Below are positions 16,535-26,445 of a stretch of DNA of 64,000 bases, one piece after another. Below the pieces are notes generated by a model that had not been told where the DNA came from, did not search any database, and saw nothing but the letters and a program-made list of their open reading frames with translations. Positions within the stretch are counted from its first letter, which is position 1, and each line of letters opens with the position of its first letter. Made by a program: the position numbers and the translations under genes. Source of the stretch: Haloarcula rubripromontorii (GTDB taxonomy: Archaea; Halobacteriota; Halobacteria; Halobacteriales; Haloarculaceae); contig NZ_LIUF01000002.1 of assembly GCF_001280425.1 (NCBI RefSeq), forward strand, positions 62,001-126,000, read 5' to 3'.

Positions 16535-16629
16535 ACCGCCGCTTGCGCACAAGTGCGTGAAAGCGTGTCGATGCCGACTGGAAACGAAAGCCCTAATTAC
16601 CAACTCTGGCAATGACTGAATGCGTTCGC

Positions 16630-16702
16630 GCCGCCGTAGCTCAGTTGGTAGAGCACCTGGTTGTTACCCAGGTTGTCCCAGGTTCGAGCCCTGGCGGTGG
16701 CG
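16630..16702 (+). tRNA. tRNA-Asn (GTT)
   Basis: A 73-nt cloverleaf with acceptor gccgccg/cggtggc. The anticodon stem cctgg/ccagg encloses loop TTGTTAC, giving GTT (Asn). D and T arms are standard. CCA is not encoded. Confidence 0.95.
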
Positions 16703-16808
16703 TCGTTCTCTCGGCCGATTTCACTGCCAGTCTGTCGCTTTCAGCTATCGGAACCCGATGACTCGAACCCGACAGGCTAAAGATGCGGACTCATCAACAT
16801 CGTTCTGA

Positions 16809-16883
16809 GGGCCCTTAGCTTAGTCTGGTTAAAGCGATCGGCTCATAACCGATTGAGCGCTGGTTCAAATCCGGCAGGGCCCA
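16809..16883 (+). tRNA. tRNA with CAT anticodon (Ile2 or elongator Met)
   Basis: A 75-nt cloverleaf with acceptor gggccct/agggccc and anticodon loop CTCATAA (CAT). The gggccc acceptor suggests the agmatidine-modified tRNA-Ile2, but an elongator tRNA-Met cannot be excluded from sequence alone. The T arm is gctgg-ttcaaat-ccggc. Its 3' end, ccggcagggcccat, is repeated exactly at 31041-31054 and is the attachment site of the provirus. Confidence 0.9.
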
Positions 16884-16884
16884 T
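16871..16884. repeat. attL of the provirus (14-bp direct repeat)
   Basis: ccggcagggcccat at the 3' end of the CAT tRNA is repeated exactly at 31041-31054. The integrase gene ends just inside the right copy. The unit between the two copies is about 14.17 kb. Confidence 0.9.
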
Positions 16885-16993
16885 CCCGTTCCTGCCTGAA
16901 TCGTATCCCAAACGAATCGGTAGCTTCAGGTGTGCGAGCGGTTGCAATTCGGCTATATCGGGGTTCGAGTACACCCCCGCTGAAACCTGAGTT

Positions 16994-17010
16994 CAACAAG
17001 CCTCTTGTTG
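16994..17010. promoter_or_regulatory. Hairpin near the left end of the provirus
   Basis: caacaag/cttgttg is a perfect 7-bp stem with a 3-nt loop, about 45 nt before the first provirus gene. It could be a recombinase or regulator arm site, or a transcript leader structure. Confidence 0.35.
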
Positions 17011-17055
17011 GGGGTCGCTGCTGTCCGGCGGTTTTGCGATTCGGAGGTGCGAGTG

Positions 17056-17286
17056 ATGAGTAAGGCGTCAGCGCCTGCTACGCTCCCTGAGAAGGGCGTG
17101 CGGAACCGTTCGCAGTACGCGGACACGCTGCACCGCCTCGACCCTGACGCGGACGAGCCACAACCCGCCTGTCCCGAAGCCGAGTACCGAAGTGACGCGG
17201 AGTTCACGGACGTTCCTATCGCCGCGTATCGGCCCCACTACAAACTCTGTGGGAACCCGGAGTGTTTCGGAGGTGACTGGCGATGA
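17056..17286 (+). CDS. Small provirus protein with C-terminal cysteines
   Basis: A 76-residue protein, first of the rightward early operon. The C-terminal segment YKLCGNPECFGGDWR carries a CxxxxC pair; an upstream Cys (QPACPEAEY) could help form a metal site. No known function. It overlaps the next start codon (ATGA at 17283-17286), so it is translationally coupled with the helix-turn-helix gene. Confidence 0.65.
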   Translation: MSKASAPATLPEKGVRNRSQYADTLHRLDPDADEPQPACPEAEYRSDAEFTDVPIAAYRPHYKLCGNPECFGGDWR

Positions 17287-17480
17287 GTCCGCAGTCGTCG
17301 CTCTTCGACTACGAACCGGACCTGTCGCCGCTGACTGACGCCGAACGGGAGGTGTTCAAAGCTGTGGGCATGGGCCAGTATGGGCCCCGTGAGTACGCCC
17401 GCAAGACCGACCGCGCACCGGGTACAGTCGGGAATCTGCTTCGGCGAGCCCGTGAGAAAATCGAGGTGACCAGCGCGTGA
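17283..17480 (+). CDS. Small helix-turn-helix protein
   Basis: A 65-residue protein with a sigma-region-4-like helix-turn-helix: LTDAEREVFKAVGMGQYGPREYARKTDRAPGTVGNLLRRAREK. Such small HTH proteins are common next to the replication gene of haloarchaeal viruses and plasmids and may regulate it. Its stop overlaps the GTG of the next gene (GTGA). Confidence 0.78.
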   Translation: MSPQSSLFDYEPDLSPLTDAEREVFKAVGMGQYGPREYARKTDRAPGTVGNLLRRAREKIEVTSA

Positions 17481-17620
17481 AGGGGTTTGTTCGAGCCTCC
17501 CGACTGTACGATGTAGAGGCGGGTGAACCCCTTCAGTTCGACTGGACAAACCACCAGCCACTCGCGGAGAGTCAGGCCGAAGTCGAGCGGGCTGTCGCGG
17601 AGATCGAGGGCGGGAGGTAG
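17477..17620 (+). CDS. 47-residue protein, GTG start
   Basis: A short frame (first residues MKGFVRASRLYDVEAGEPLQ) that begins in a GTGA overlap with the HTH gene and ends 2 nt before the start of the large replication gene. The acidic C-terminal helix and tight packing between two coupled genes support translation. Function unknown. Confidence 0.6.
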   Translation: MKGFVRASRLYDVEAGEPLQFDWTNHQPLAESQAEVERAVAEIEGGR

Positions 17621-17622
17621 GG

Positions 17623-19386
17623 ATGTCGCGGCATCTCAAATGTGCCCCTCATGAGGGCGACGTGCGCTTTACGATTGGCGTGCATCCCGACCCCAGCGTG
17701 CCGGAATACGGGCTGAAACCCTACTACGCGATGGATTCCCTCATCAAGGAGTGGGGCGACCGCTGGGAAACCGAAGGGAAGCCGACCAGAGACATCGAGT
17801 TCAACGGCGAAACGTGGGCCACCTGCTTCGACTACTCCGAAAGCGGTCTGGATGCGTGGGACAATCCCGAGTTCCAGATTCAGAACGTCCGCGAGTTCCA
17901 GTTCTACTTCGTCGCGAAGAACTCGCCCACCTACGAGGGGAAGCGGGCAGATCGGGACAAGCGCGTGAAGGGCGGGACGATCACCGTCCGCCCACGGTGG
18001 CCGAACCTCACGTCGGATGGCGAACCCGTGTCTGTACCGGACTACGGCGCGCCGTACATCGACGTGCAGGTGCAGGCATCGAACCTGCCCCACGAGGAGT
18101 ATCTGACGCTGGTGAAGCGCGTGATGGACGCCTACGGAATCGCCGCGCGGTACTTCGACCAGCCACACCCAGACAGCCACATCAGCGACCTCGCGTACTA
18201 CGTCCGGCTGTACCGGGCAGACAGCGGGCCGCTGTACGCGCCGGACGGGCCGATAGCGCGGTGTCACACGCTGATTCAGGGCGACCGCTCAGGCTATCGC
18301 AAGCACGTCGAAGACAACACGAAACTGCCAGGATACTACGTCACTGCCACCGTTGAAGACGAGAAGGCCGACCAGCTGGTCCGTGGGCATGGGCTGGGGA
18401 AGGAACTCAAGCACTACTACCCGAACCACCCGGAGAACTACGAGCCGGATCATCCGATGTACCACCCGAAGTTCGAAGTCGCCTACCAGACCAGCCGAAC
18501 CGAGGAAACCGTTCGGTGGGACCACCTCGACGACGCCCGGCGCGAGCTGGAAGAGACGATCTTGAACTGTCTGGACTGGTGTGGGCTTGCGACCAGCGCT
18601 GATAGCAGTGTATTCGTTGATTTTGATCCGTTCTGGAACGTTCGCGATACGACGGAAGCCCGGAAGTTCGTGCAGTGTCCGCTGCCGAAGATCGAAGACG
18701 ACCAGGAGCACCGCGTGATGCAGCTGTGGGGCGACATGACCACCGCAGACCGCGACGTGACGGAGTTGTTGCTGACCGACGGCGGGAAGGTCTCGCCCCA
18801 GGCGGCAGCTGAGCAGACGGGCTACACCTACCGAACGATCCGGACAGTGATCGACCGGATGGAAGGGCTGATCGAACACACCTACGGCGAACTGGAACTG
18901 TCGTCGAAAAAGATCCAGCAGGAACTGTTGAAGCGAGTTCGCGCCGCCGGTGATCGATTCCAGCAGGAGATCGGGAGCGCGGCGATGGAGTTGGCTGACG
19001 CCGCGGAGGAACGTGCGCGGTCACGATGGGCGCGGGTTCGTCGCGAGTACGCTATCACGGAGACGGACGCTGACGACTGCCGGAAGCTGTTGAAGGTTGG
19101 CTACACGCCGGCTGACTTCGAGGAAGCGCGGAACATCCTGCGTGAGATTCAGACGGCGTACACGCAGTGTGTCGAAGACAACACCTACGGCGTCCACGTG
19201 ACCGTTGAGACGGCCGACGGCGGCCGTGAGCGGTTCCGTGACCTGTCGAAGGCGTTCCGGACGGCCTACCGGTCAGGTGACTACCGACGGGAGGAACGCG
19301 CCGCAGAGAGTGCCCGCGACGGGTTCGACTTCGAGGCGTGGAAAGCGGCCGGCTGTCCGCCGGCCGACGAGTGGCGCGGCGGGTAG
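17623..19386 (+). CDS. Large putative replication protein of the provirus
   Basis: A 587-residue acidic protein in the position of the replication gene in betapleolipovirus-like proviruses: last of the early operon and followed by strong stem-loops. A winged-helix or HTH segment is visible near residues 376-420 (VTELLLTDGGKVSPQAAAEQ...YRTIRTVIDRMEG), preceded by a long N-terminal domain without recognisable catalytic motifs. A helical C-terminal half follows, rich in Arg and Glu. No rolling-circle HUH or primase motif is evident, so the biochemical activity is not established; the replication role is inferred from position and size. Confidence 0.65.
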   Translation: MSRHLKCAPHEGDVRFTIGVHPDPSVPEYGLKPYYAMDSLIKEWGDRWETEGKPTRDIEFNGETWATCFDYSESGLDAWDNPEFQIQNVREFQFYFVAKNSPTYEGKRADRDKRVKGGTITVRPRWPNLTSDGEPVSVPDYGAPYIDVQVQASNLPHEEYLTLVKRVMDAYGIAARYFDQPHPDSHISDLAYYVRLYRADSGPLYAPDGPIARCHTLIQGDRSGYRKHVEDNTKLPGYYVTATVEDEKADQLVRGHGLGKELKHYYPNHPENYEPDHPMYHPKFEVAYQTSRTEETVRWDHLDDARRELEETILNCLDWCGLATSADSSVFVDFDPFWNVRDTTEARKFVQCPLPKIEDDQEHRVMQLWGDMTTADRDVTELLLTDGGKVSPQAAAEQTGYTYRTIRTVIDRMEGLIEHTYGELELSSKKIQQELLKRVRAAGDRFQQEIGSAAMELADAAEERARSRWARVRREYAITETDADDCRKLLKVGYTPADFEEARNILREIQTAYTQCVEDNTYGVHVTVETADGGRERFRDLSKAFRTAYRSGDYRREERAAESARDGFDFEAWKAAGCPPADEWRGG

Positions 19387-19467
19387 CCACGCCCCCTGGA
19401 TAGAGGCATCACTATCTCGCACACGTTTTTAGCGGCAATACTGTGCGTTTTCTCCCGAAAATCGCGT

Positions 19468-19517
19468 GTCGCGCGGCTTGGTTCGTTCCCGCTGGTCACG
19501 TCACCCAGCCGCGCGAC
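19468..19517. promoter_or_regulatory. Long stem-loop 1 downstream of the replication gene
   Basis: gtcgcgcggct (19468-19478) and agccgcgcgac (19507-19517) form a perfect 11-bp stem. After one mismatch a further ggt/acc closes. The remaining loop is about 20 nt. Candidate replication origin or transcription terminator. Confidence 0.6.
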
Positions 19518-19520
19518 CAG

Positions 19521-19553
19521 GGGGAACCCGGAAAGCAAGCTTCCGGGTTCCCC
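19521..19553. promoter_or_regulatory. Long stem-loop 2 downstream of the replication gene
   Basis: ggggaacccggaa (19521-19533) and ttccgggttcccc (19541-19553) form a perfect 13-bp stem with a 7-nt loop agcaagc, 3 nt after stem-loop 1. It is followed by tta rather than a T tract, so origin or structured RNA is as likely as terminator. Confidence 0.65.
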
Positions 19554-19660
19554 TTAGTCGTGTGGCTAAGGCCACCTACCCAAAATACACTGCACAGCTA
19601 CCATTTCGAGCAGAAGCATTGTCGCAGATGTTTTATTTCATCAAAAAGATGGTAGTCACT

Positions 19661-20725
19661 ATGGACTGGCCAAGTCGGTTCGTTACTGCTGAGGAACTAA
19701 GCGAAATGCAAACATCCAGCCGAACCGTTGTCCCATATCATCTGAGATATAAAAACTCTAGCTTGATGTTTGCTGGACTGGTTTACGATGAGAATGATAA
19801 TGAACTCAGTTATCATTACTATCATCCTTATAACAAATCTTGGGAAGTACTTGACAGTATAGAACCAAATAAAGTAGTTTCTGATTGGTCCAGCACGTTT
19901 AAAGGAGATTTGTATGTTTTTGGTGAAGATGCAGTCACATCTAGAGAAAATCACTATCAGCTTGGTGACAAGATATCTTCCATAATTGGCCAACCCATGT
20001 TTCTGTACAGTCACGACTCTCTTCTATCAATAACTGGACGAACACATCCAGATGACTGCGACTGTACCAGAAATGATTTTGATGAAAGACCCATGTCAAT
20101 GGAGAATGAAGGAGGAGAAGATGTTATTTTGATTAAATGCTCAGACTGTGGCGTACCTTATTATATCGGCCATCCAGGCAATGAAATCAGTATAGATACG
20201 GCTCTGACAGAAGACTGGATATTTGACAGATACTCCCCCGAAATTGATGGTACTGTCAACGGACTAGTTTGTTACTACATTGACCCTCCTGCAAGCAGCA
20301 GAATAAACAGTGCCATCACCGCGATGGTTGATGAGGTAAATATTGAAACAGGACTCGCTACGGACTACAATCCAGATATGGACGAATTTGTCCTATTGTC
20401 AAATGGAGAGAACATAATTGGGTTTATTTCTTGGAGTATTCGCTGGGGGCATAAGACTTTACAGCAAGTATACGTACGGGAGAACTCTCGAAATAAGGGA
20501 TACGGGCGAGATGCTATCCAATGGTGGTTTGAAAAATATGGTGAAGATACGGTCTATTCTGACCAAATGAATGAGATAAGCCGGAAAGTATTCACCGATA
20601 TGGGTCTTTTCCGGGATGGGGACCATGAGACAACTGTTGTTGAATTCTCTGACTTTTATCCACAAGGCATAGAGATTGATAAGAAGGTTTATGATGTATA
20701 TCCTAATCAGGCTTTTTCGATCTGA
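19661..20725 (+). CDS. GNAT-domain protein, AT-rich cargo gene
   Basis: A 354-residue protein. The C-terminal third has an acetyltransferase core: LQQVYVRENSRNKGYGRDAIQWWFE, with the acetyl-CoA-binding R/Q-x-x-G-x-G/A-like segment RNKGYG. The N-terminal part is of unknown fold and contains a possible zinc site (DDCDC and CSDC). Codon use and base composition are clearly more AT-rich than neighbouring virus genes, so it looks acquired. The ATG at 19661 was chosen because ttttattt about 27 nt upstream gives a leaderless start. It converges with the nuclease gene, 6 nt apart. Possible roles are superinfection exclusion or toxin; this is speculation from position. Confidence 0.7.
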   Translation: MDWPSRFVTAEELSEMQTSSRTVVPYHLRYKNSSLMFAGLVYDENDNELSYHYYHPYNKSWEVLDSIEPNKVVSDWSSTFKGDLYVFGEDAVTSRENHYQLGDKISSIIGQPMFLYSHDSLLSITGRTHPDDCDCTRNDFDERPMSMENEGGEDVILIKCSDCGVPYYIGHPGNEISIDTALTEDWIFDRYSPEIDGTVNGLVCYYIDPPASSRINSAITAMVDEVNIETGLATDYNPDMDEFVLLSNGENIIGFISWSIRWGHKTLQQVYVRENSRNKGYGRDAIQWWFEKYGEDTVYSDQMNEISRKVFTDMGLFRDGDHETTVVEFSDFYPQGIEIDKKVYDVYPNQAFSI

Positions 20726-20731
20726 ATCAAC

Positions 20732-21121
20732 CTATTTGTTCCCCGCTATACTTCGTATCGACAACTTTGCTTGAAGACTATCCCGGTGTTTTCCACCGCC
20801 ATGCCAATCAAGACGAGGCAACCGTGACGAATGACGCATCTCCCACTCCATGATCTCCACCCCTTGCCCACGAACCCGATACACGCCGAACACATACCAC
20901 CCATTCGCGGCCCGTAACTGCTCATGATACTGGTCGTAGAGTTTGAACGTGCCCGGCTGACCGTCGGCATGGCGGTGCATCGCCGATTTGATTTCGACCG
21001 GCGTTCCATCGGGTCGCTTTGCGTCGTGCCAGCTGCACCGATCTAATTCAAGGTCGTATCGCTCAGCAGCTTTCCGCTCGACGAGTGTACCATAGTGATT
21101 GGCTTTGTGGCTCCGACTCAT
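20732..21121 (-). CDS. PD-(D/E)XK nuclease-like protein
   Basis: A 129-residue protein with the restriction-endonuclease-like core: an N-terminal helix with YGTLVERKAAERYDLEL, then D-G-T-P-V-E-I-K-S-A (D...ExK) near residues 37-46, and a later Gln/His-rich helix. It resembles Holliday-junction-resolvase-like proteins found in haloarchaea and their viruses. It has its own TATA-like tatatatgac about 25 nt upstream of a leaderless ATG, separate from the structural operon that ends 160 nt upstream. Role in virus DNA processing inferred. Confidence 0.7.
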   Translation of the reverse strand: MSRSHKANHYGTLVERKAAERYDLELDRCSWHDAKRPDGTPVEIKSAMHRHADGQPGTFKLYDQYHEQLRAANGWYVFGVYRVRGQGVEIMEWEMRHSSRLPRLDWHGGGKHRDSLQAKLSIRSIAGNK

Positions 21122-21281
21122 TCGCGCACCTCGCGTGCGTCATATATAGATACTCCTCCGGCCTGTTCGCGGCCGTTGCCCATGGCTCTCGAAGCGAGCG
21201 ACAGTGAGCGCCGGCTATGGGCCAATAGAAGGGGTGCGCCGGGGGGTTGGTTGTTGTTGGTTTCCTCGAATCCCGTCGCTG

Positions 21282-22457
21282 TCATGCGGTTAACTCCGTC
21301 ACTTCACCAACCACGTTTCGATGGTCGCCGTCGTGTTCGTACTCGTTCCAGCGCTGTCGGACCCATTCGGCGCTGTACGGGACGAAATCGGCGATTTCGT
21401 GGTTTGGTCTGTCCGGGTCAGACTCCTTCGCCGTGATGACTGTGTAGATCGCGAGCTTCCGCGAGAGGTCCGCCGGGTCCACCTCATCCTCGTCTTCCTC
21501 GCCGCTCGACCAGGACCACGTAGTTGGCTCCTTGTCGTCGTAGCGCCAATCCGTCTCGGGAATACCGGACACCGAGAAGATCGGGTTCACGCCCTTCCGA
21601 CCTTTCACGTCTTCGTAGAACGTCGCCTCTTTCAGGCCTTCCTTGTGGACACAGACGGCGAGTTCCCGAACCAACGGGTGTACGTCGCGGCCGTCGTGGC
21701 CGATGACGATGAGTGAGCCGCCGTACTTGCGGATCTTGTACGTGAGCGGCCCGAGCTTCTGTTTCGTATCGTAGCCGTCCTTCCCGCCGCCACCGGCGTT
21801 ACTGCTGGCCTCGTCGAAGATGAACAGCTTCGGGGCCTGTTCGTTGTGCATCGGATCGCCGTCCTGTTTGAGCCATTCGTTCAGTTCGCCGTAGTTGGCG
21901 AGCCAGCCGTCGCGGCGGTCACCGTGCTTGTCGGTCCACTCGTCGGTCTCTTCGAGCGTTCGGATGTTCGAAGCCACCAGCGCATCCGAACCCTGCTGTT
22001 CCTTCCAGAGTTGACCGAGCAAACAGGCGAAGTTCGACTTTCCCGTTCCGGGTTCGGCCCACTGGTAGAACATCGGCGCGGGCCCGGTCATCTGTGCCCG
22101 GAGCTGGTCGATGGCTTTGATACCGGAGATATCGGCCCGCTGGCCGGCATCGCCGGTGAACTGCTTCAAAGATTGCATATCACCGTTAGCCATCGCTCGG
22201 CGGGCGGTTTCGGTCCCTTCGATGCGGATGATGTCGCGGACGTGGCGGAGGTCTTTGGCCTGACCGGGCATCTTCTCCGGGCGGTCACAGCGCTGAGGAT
22301 CGTAGTGTGTTTCGAGTATCGAGAGGTAGCGAGATAACTTCTCGTCACGGACGATGCCAGCGTGCGCGTGTACTTCGTCGGGGTCACGCTGGCCGTAGCC
22401 GTCCTGGTACTCGCGGAACTGTGCGGGCGTGTAGAGGTCGGTACTGTCGTCAGTCAT
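21282..22457 (-). CDS. P-loop NTPase of pleolipovirus VP8 type
   Basis: A 391-residue ATPase with Walker A in WAEPGTGKSNFACLLG (about residues 133-148) and Walker B-like LFIFDEASS (about 212-220), in the order and size of the NTPase conserved at the end of pleolipovirus structural operons. The N-terminal part has a PAQFREYQ motif and the C-terminus is acidic. It is last in the leftward structural operon, overlapping the preceding gene by 8 nt. Its role may be genome handling or assembly; the exact step is unknown. Confidence 0.82.
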   Translation of the reverse strand: MTDDSTDLYTPAQFREYQDGYGQRDPDEVHAHAGIVRDEKLSRYLSILETHYDPQRCDRPEKMPGQAKDLRHVRDIIRIEGTETARRAMANGDMQSLKQFTGDAGQRADISGIKAIDQLRAQMTGPAPMFYQWAEPGTGKSNFACLLGQLWKEQQGSDALVASNIRTLEETDEWTDKHGDRRDGWLANYGELNEWLKQDGDPMHNEQAPKLFIFDEASSNAGGGGKDGYDTKQKLGPLTYKIRKYGGSLIVIGHDGRDVHPLVRELAVCVHKEGLKEATFYEDVKGRKGVNPIFSVSGIPETDWRYDDKEPTTWSWSSGEEDEDEVDPADLSRKLAIYTVITAKESDPDRPNHEIADFVPYSAEWVRQRWNEYEHDGDHRNVVGEVTELTA

Positions 22458-23238
22458 CGTTCACCTGCGGGTCTTGGTTGTGATCTGTCGGGACTGTCGG
22501 CCCATCGCCCACGGCGGCGTCTGCTGTGGGGTCCGGGGCGTCGGTGAGATCGTGAATCGTCGGTGCGTCGTCGAAGTCTTCGCCGTCCTCGATGAGGTCG
22601 CCGAAGGTGTCCTTGGCGGCGGTCTTCTGGATCATCTGACCGCGCTCGTTCGCTTCGGCTTCGGCCGTGACAAGCTTCTGCTGGAGTTCGACCGAGCCGC
22701 GGGACCAGCGGCCGCGGATGGCTGCGAGTTCCTCGGCACGGTCGATGAGCCAGCCGTGAATGTCCTGCATCTGCTTCTTGCTGGTCATCAGTTGGGTGTC
22801 CTGACAGCCTTCAAGCCAGACGCCCTCGACGCGGAGTTGGTCGATGTCTTCCAGATACTCGTACTCGCGGACGGCCCATGCACTCCCGCCGTTGACGGGG
22901 TAGGGGTCCGGGCCGTCGATTTCTTTCTCGCGCCAGAGTTGCGGCGGGACGTAGTACTTCTCCGTGGTATCCTCGACGGCGTTGACGTGGTGGACTTCGA
23001 CCCAGTTGCGACGGCGAAGCCACCGAGCAATCTTCGCGCCGACGAGATAGCAGGGAATCGCCAGCACGAGCCAGCCGACAGCGATAGCTGGCATCCAGGT
23101 CGGGAGCGTGGGCAGCTGGGGCTGGTAGTAGACGACCAGGACAGCCGCGCCGAGGATCATCCCTGTAACCAGAAGCTTGTACTCGGCAAGCAGGTAGGTG
23201 AGACGGTCGCGGTTGTCCGCGAAGGTCGGTGCGGGCAT
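22450..23238 (-). CDS. Membrane protein of the virus structural operon
   Basis: A 262-residue protein with two N-terminal transmembrane helices (LLVTGMILGAAVLVVYYQPQ and WMPAIAVGWLVLAIPCYLVG), followed by a long soluble, acidic C-terminal domain. The start at 23238 overlaps the stop of the gene upstream by one base (TAATG), so the longer upstream frame was rejected. Such a protein precedes the NTPase in pleolipovirus operons (ORF7-like). Confidence 0.75.
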   Translation of the reverse strand: MPAPTFADNRDRLTYLLAEYKLLVTGMILGAAVLVVYYQPQLPTLPTWMPAIAVGWLVLAIPCYLVGAKIARWLRRRNWVEVHHVNAVEDTTEKYYVPPQLWREKEIDGPDPYPVNGGSAWAVREYEYLEDIDQLRVEGVWLEGCQDTQLMTSKKQMQDIHGWLIDRAEELAAIRGRWSRGSVELQQKLVTAEAEANERGQMIQKTAAKDTFGDLIEDGEDFDDAPTIHDLTDAPDPTADAAVGDGPTVPTDHNQDPQVNDD

Positions 23239-23795
23239 TATGCCACCTCCGGACGGCCGTTCTCGCCGCGCATGACGTTCCAGCCGGCGATAACCATCCA
23301 GACGAACGCGACACCCGCTCCGGCGAGCCACGCTTGGAGTGATGACAGGGCCCGCAGGATGTCGAGACCGCCACCCGACGGCCGCTGAACGATTTCGGCG
23401 TACAGGGGCGTGTTCTCCGTGGAGATGGCGACGCCGACGTAGCCGTCTTGCTCGGTCACGGGAACCTCGACGGTAGTAGTTTCGCCGGATTCGAGTGCCA
23501 CCGAGCGGACGGGAATCTTCCCGCCGCCCTGGAAGCGACCGGCATCGGAGATGCTGACGACTTGGGTGGCGTTCGACCGGAGAGTGATGCGGGCGATACC
23601 CTCGTCAGGTCGGTATTCCGAGCCGACTATCTCAGTGTTCCCGTCGATGCGAGTGGCGTTCGTGTCTGAGTCGTGGGCCGTGGGCTGTGGGCCGGGCGTT
23701 TCGACGGGGACGTTCCCCGCGGACTGTGCGGCGGTCGGGGCGCTGACGCAGCCGAAGCTGACAACGAGCAGCGCGGCGAAAAGAATGGATCGCAT
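23238..23795 (-). CDS. Exported, membrane-anchored protein of the structural operon
   Basis: A 185-residue protein with a signal peptide (MRSILFAALLVVSFGCVSAP), a beta-rich middle domain with a TTTVEVPV-type strand pattern, and a C-terminal transmembrane helix (WLAGAGVAFVWMVIAGW). It follows the spike gene by 5 nt and is likely an envelope protein facing outward. The arrangement spike-small-membrane-protein-NTPase matches pleolipoviruses. Specific function unknown. Confidence 0.75.
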   Translation of the reverse strand: MRSILFAALLVVSFGCVSAPTAAQSAGNVPVETPGPQPTAHDSDTNATRIDGNTEIVGSEYRPDEGIARITLRSNATQVVSISDAGRFQGGGKIPVRSVALESGETTTVEVPVTEQDGYVGVAISTENTPLYAEIVQRPSGGGLDILRALSSLQAWLAGAGVAFVWMVIAGWNVMRGENGRPEVA

Positions 23796-23800
23796 GGGAA

Positions 23801-25665
23801 TTAGTTCTGCAAGACGACGACGGCGAGTAGCGTGCCGATGATGGCGAGCGCGGCGATAGGGCTCACCTTTCCATCACCGAGGAAGCCACCGCCAGCAGAC
23901 TGTTGTAAGGCTTGTTCGCGGGCTTCGATCTGTGCGCGCTTGTAGGCGAGATCTTCGTACTGCTGTTTGAGTTCAGTGACGTTCGTGGTTTCGTAGGTGG
24001 TTTTCTGGATAGTGACGTTCTCGGTGGTCTCACCGCTGGTTGTGGTGATTCTGTCGATGGTGAATGTCCCGTCTAACTCGACGATGCGGTCACTGGTGAC
24101 GACGTACTGCGTGCCGCCGATGTTGGCCGTGTCGTAGGTCGTCCCGTTCTCGAACTGGCCGCTTGCAGGGTTTTCCTGGGAGAATAGGACGCCCTCGTAC
24201 TGCGTGCCGTCCCCAGTGGTGACGTTGAAACTCCCGATCTGGTCGAAGTTCTCCGGGGAGTTCGTCCCGAGCAGGGTGAGCTGTGCAGCGGTCCAGCCCT
24301 GGAAGTCGTCGCCCGCGGACTGCTGGTTCGCTAGCACGTAGGGATCAACGAGGTCGCTGTTATTGATTTCGCCGCTCTGATAGGCTGAGTAGGTATTTTC
24401 GGCCAACGTATCCATGTCATTCCGAACCTGCTGTTCTTGAGACTGGATGTTCGACCACTGCTCCGAGTAGCGGGTCTGATTCACGACGATTACGCGGTCT
24501 ACGTCGGAAGCATAACCCTCGACAGCGAGGCGATCTCCGGCGGCAAACCAGCCACCACCACCAGACAAGTCGTTAAACTGTGCGTACTGGTCGGTGATGG
24601 TTGCAGTCCGAGTGCCTGAGGTGCCACTATTATCCCGACTGAAGTGCCACTTGTGAGCAATAACAGATGTTTGTGTGCCGTTCAGGAGTGTGACTGATTC
24701 AGTCACGGTCCCCTCATAATTGACGTGATTGGAGTATGCTGGATCTGAGGTATCAGTCCACCACGTACGGCCCTCTTCGTCGCGGGTCCGGCCCTGAACG
24801 AAGTTCTGTTGCTTGTAGTCGTCAGTACCGGATTGTAGGCCCTTGGTATCGGCTTGGGTCCGCAGGTAGTCCCACTGGCTAACGGATTGTTCGTACTGGG
24901 AGAGTAGATTAACCTGCTTAGTAGTGTAGTACTCTGTTACGGCCTGTTTCGCGTCTGTTTTGGCCGCTGCTTTGCTACTACCGTTGTTCAGCGACCGGAT
25001 ATAGGCGTTCTTGCCGATAATCCGGGCTTGCGTCTTCGTGTCGGCCAGGTAGTTGTCCAGCGTGGTCTGGTAGTTCTCACTGGCTGCTTTCTGGTTTTGT
25101 GCGGACTGATACAGTTCTATCTCCGTATCCTGCTGGTCGAGGCCGGTTGTGTTGACGGTCGTCGTGCCCGGCTGTGCGGTACAGTCGAGATTCTTGACAC
25201 CACTTACCATGTTGCCAATCTTCTCGTGTGTGTCGCAATTCAAATCGGAATCGCCGCCGGTCGTCCCGACGACGGTACGAACGAGGTTCAAACCACCAAC
25301 GAGGCCATGTTTGGTCTCGAACTTGGGTTCGCCACCGGAGTAGTCCGACACGGTGACGTTCAGCGATTCATACGCGCCCTCGTTGAAGAACAGCAATTGG
25401 TCTTGGTCGAGGTTCGCCGTATTGTACGTTTCACGTGCCATCACGGTTGTCTCGGTAGACGGGCCGCCCTGCGTGGTGTACTCGACGGTGAACTCCGTGC
25501 CGCCGTTGAGGTCACTGGTGTCGACAATGACCGTCATAGGTGAGCCGGTAGCCTCGTAGGTGACTGGCCCGCTGTCGGTGGCTGTCTGTGCTAAGGCGGG
25601 ACCGACAGCACCCACGACGGCGGAGCAGACGATGAGCGCGGCCAGCACGACCGATCGAGAGCGGG

Positions 25666-25669
<4 letters not shown>
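23801..25669 (-). CDS. Spike protein, VP4-like
   Basis: A 622-residue protein with a signal peptide (MTRSRSVVLAALIVCSAVVG, cleavage near ALAQ), a long Thr/Ser/Gln-rich ectodomain and a C-terminal transmembrane helix (IAALAIIGTLLAVVVL) with almost no tail. This is the architecture of the pleolipovirus spike that fuses with the host membrane; the coiled-coil segment rich in Gln and Tyr near the C-terminus (ELKQQYEDLAYKRAQIEAR) is typical. GTG start overlapping the upstream stop (GTGA). The size is in the range of betapleolipovirus spikes. Confidence 0.85.

Positions 25670-26445
<776 letters not shown>

Noticed and set aside
16535-16612. N-terminal extension of the CCA-adding enzyme
   Set aside because: The added 26 residues have no family counterpart; MSDEFDAVVDT is the usual start.
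19521-19553. 13-bp inverted repeat as ends of an insertion sequence
   Set aside because: Only 7 nt separate the arms and no transposase gene is present; it is a hairpin.
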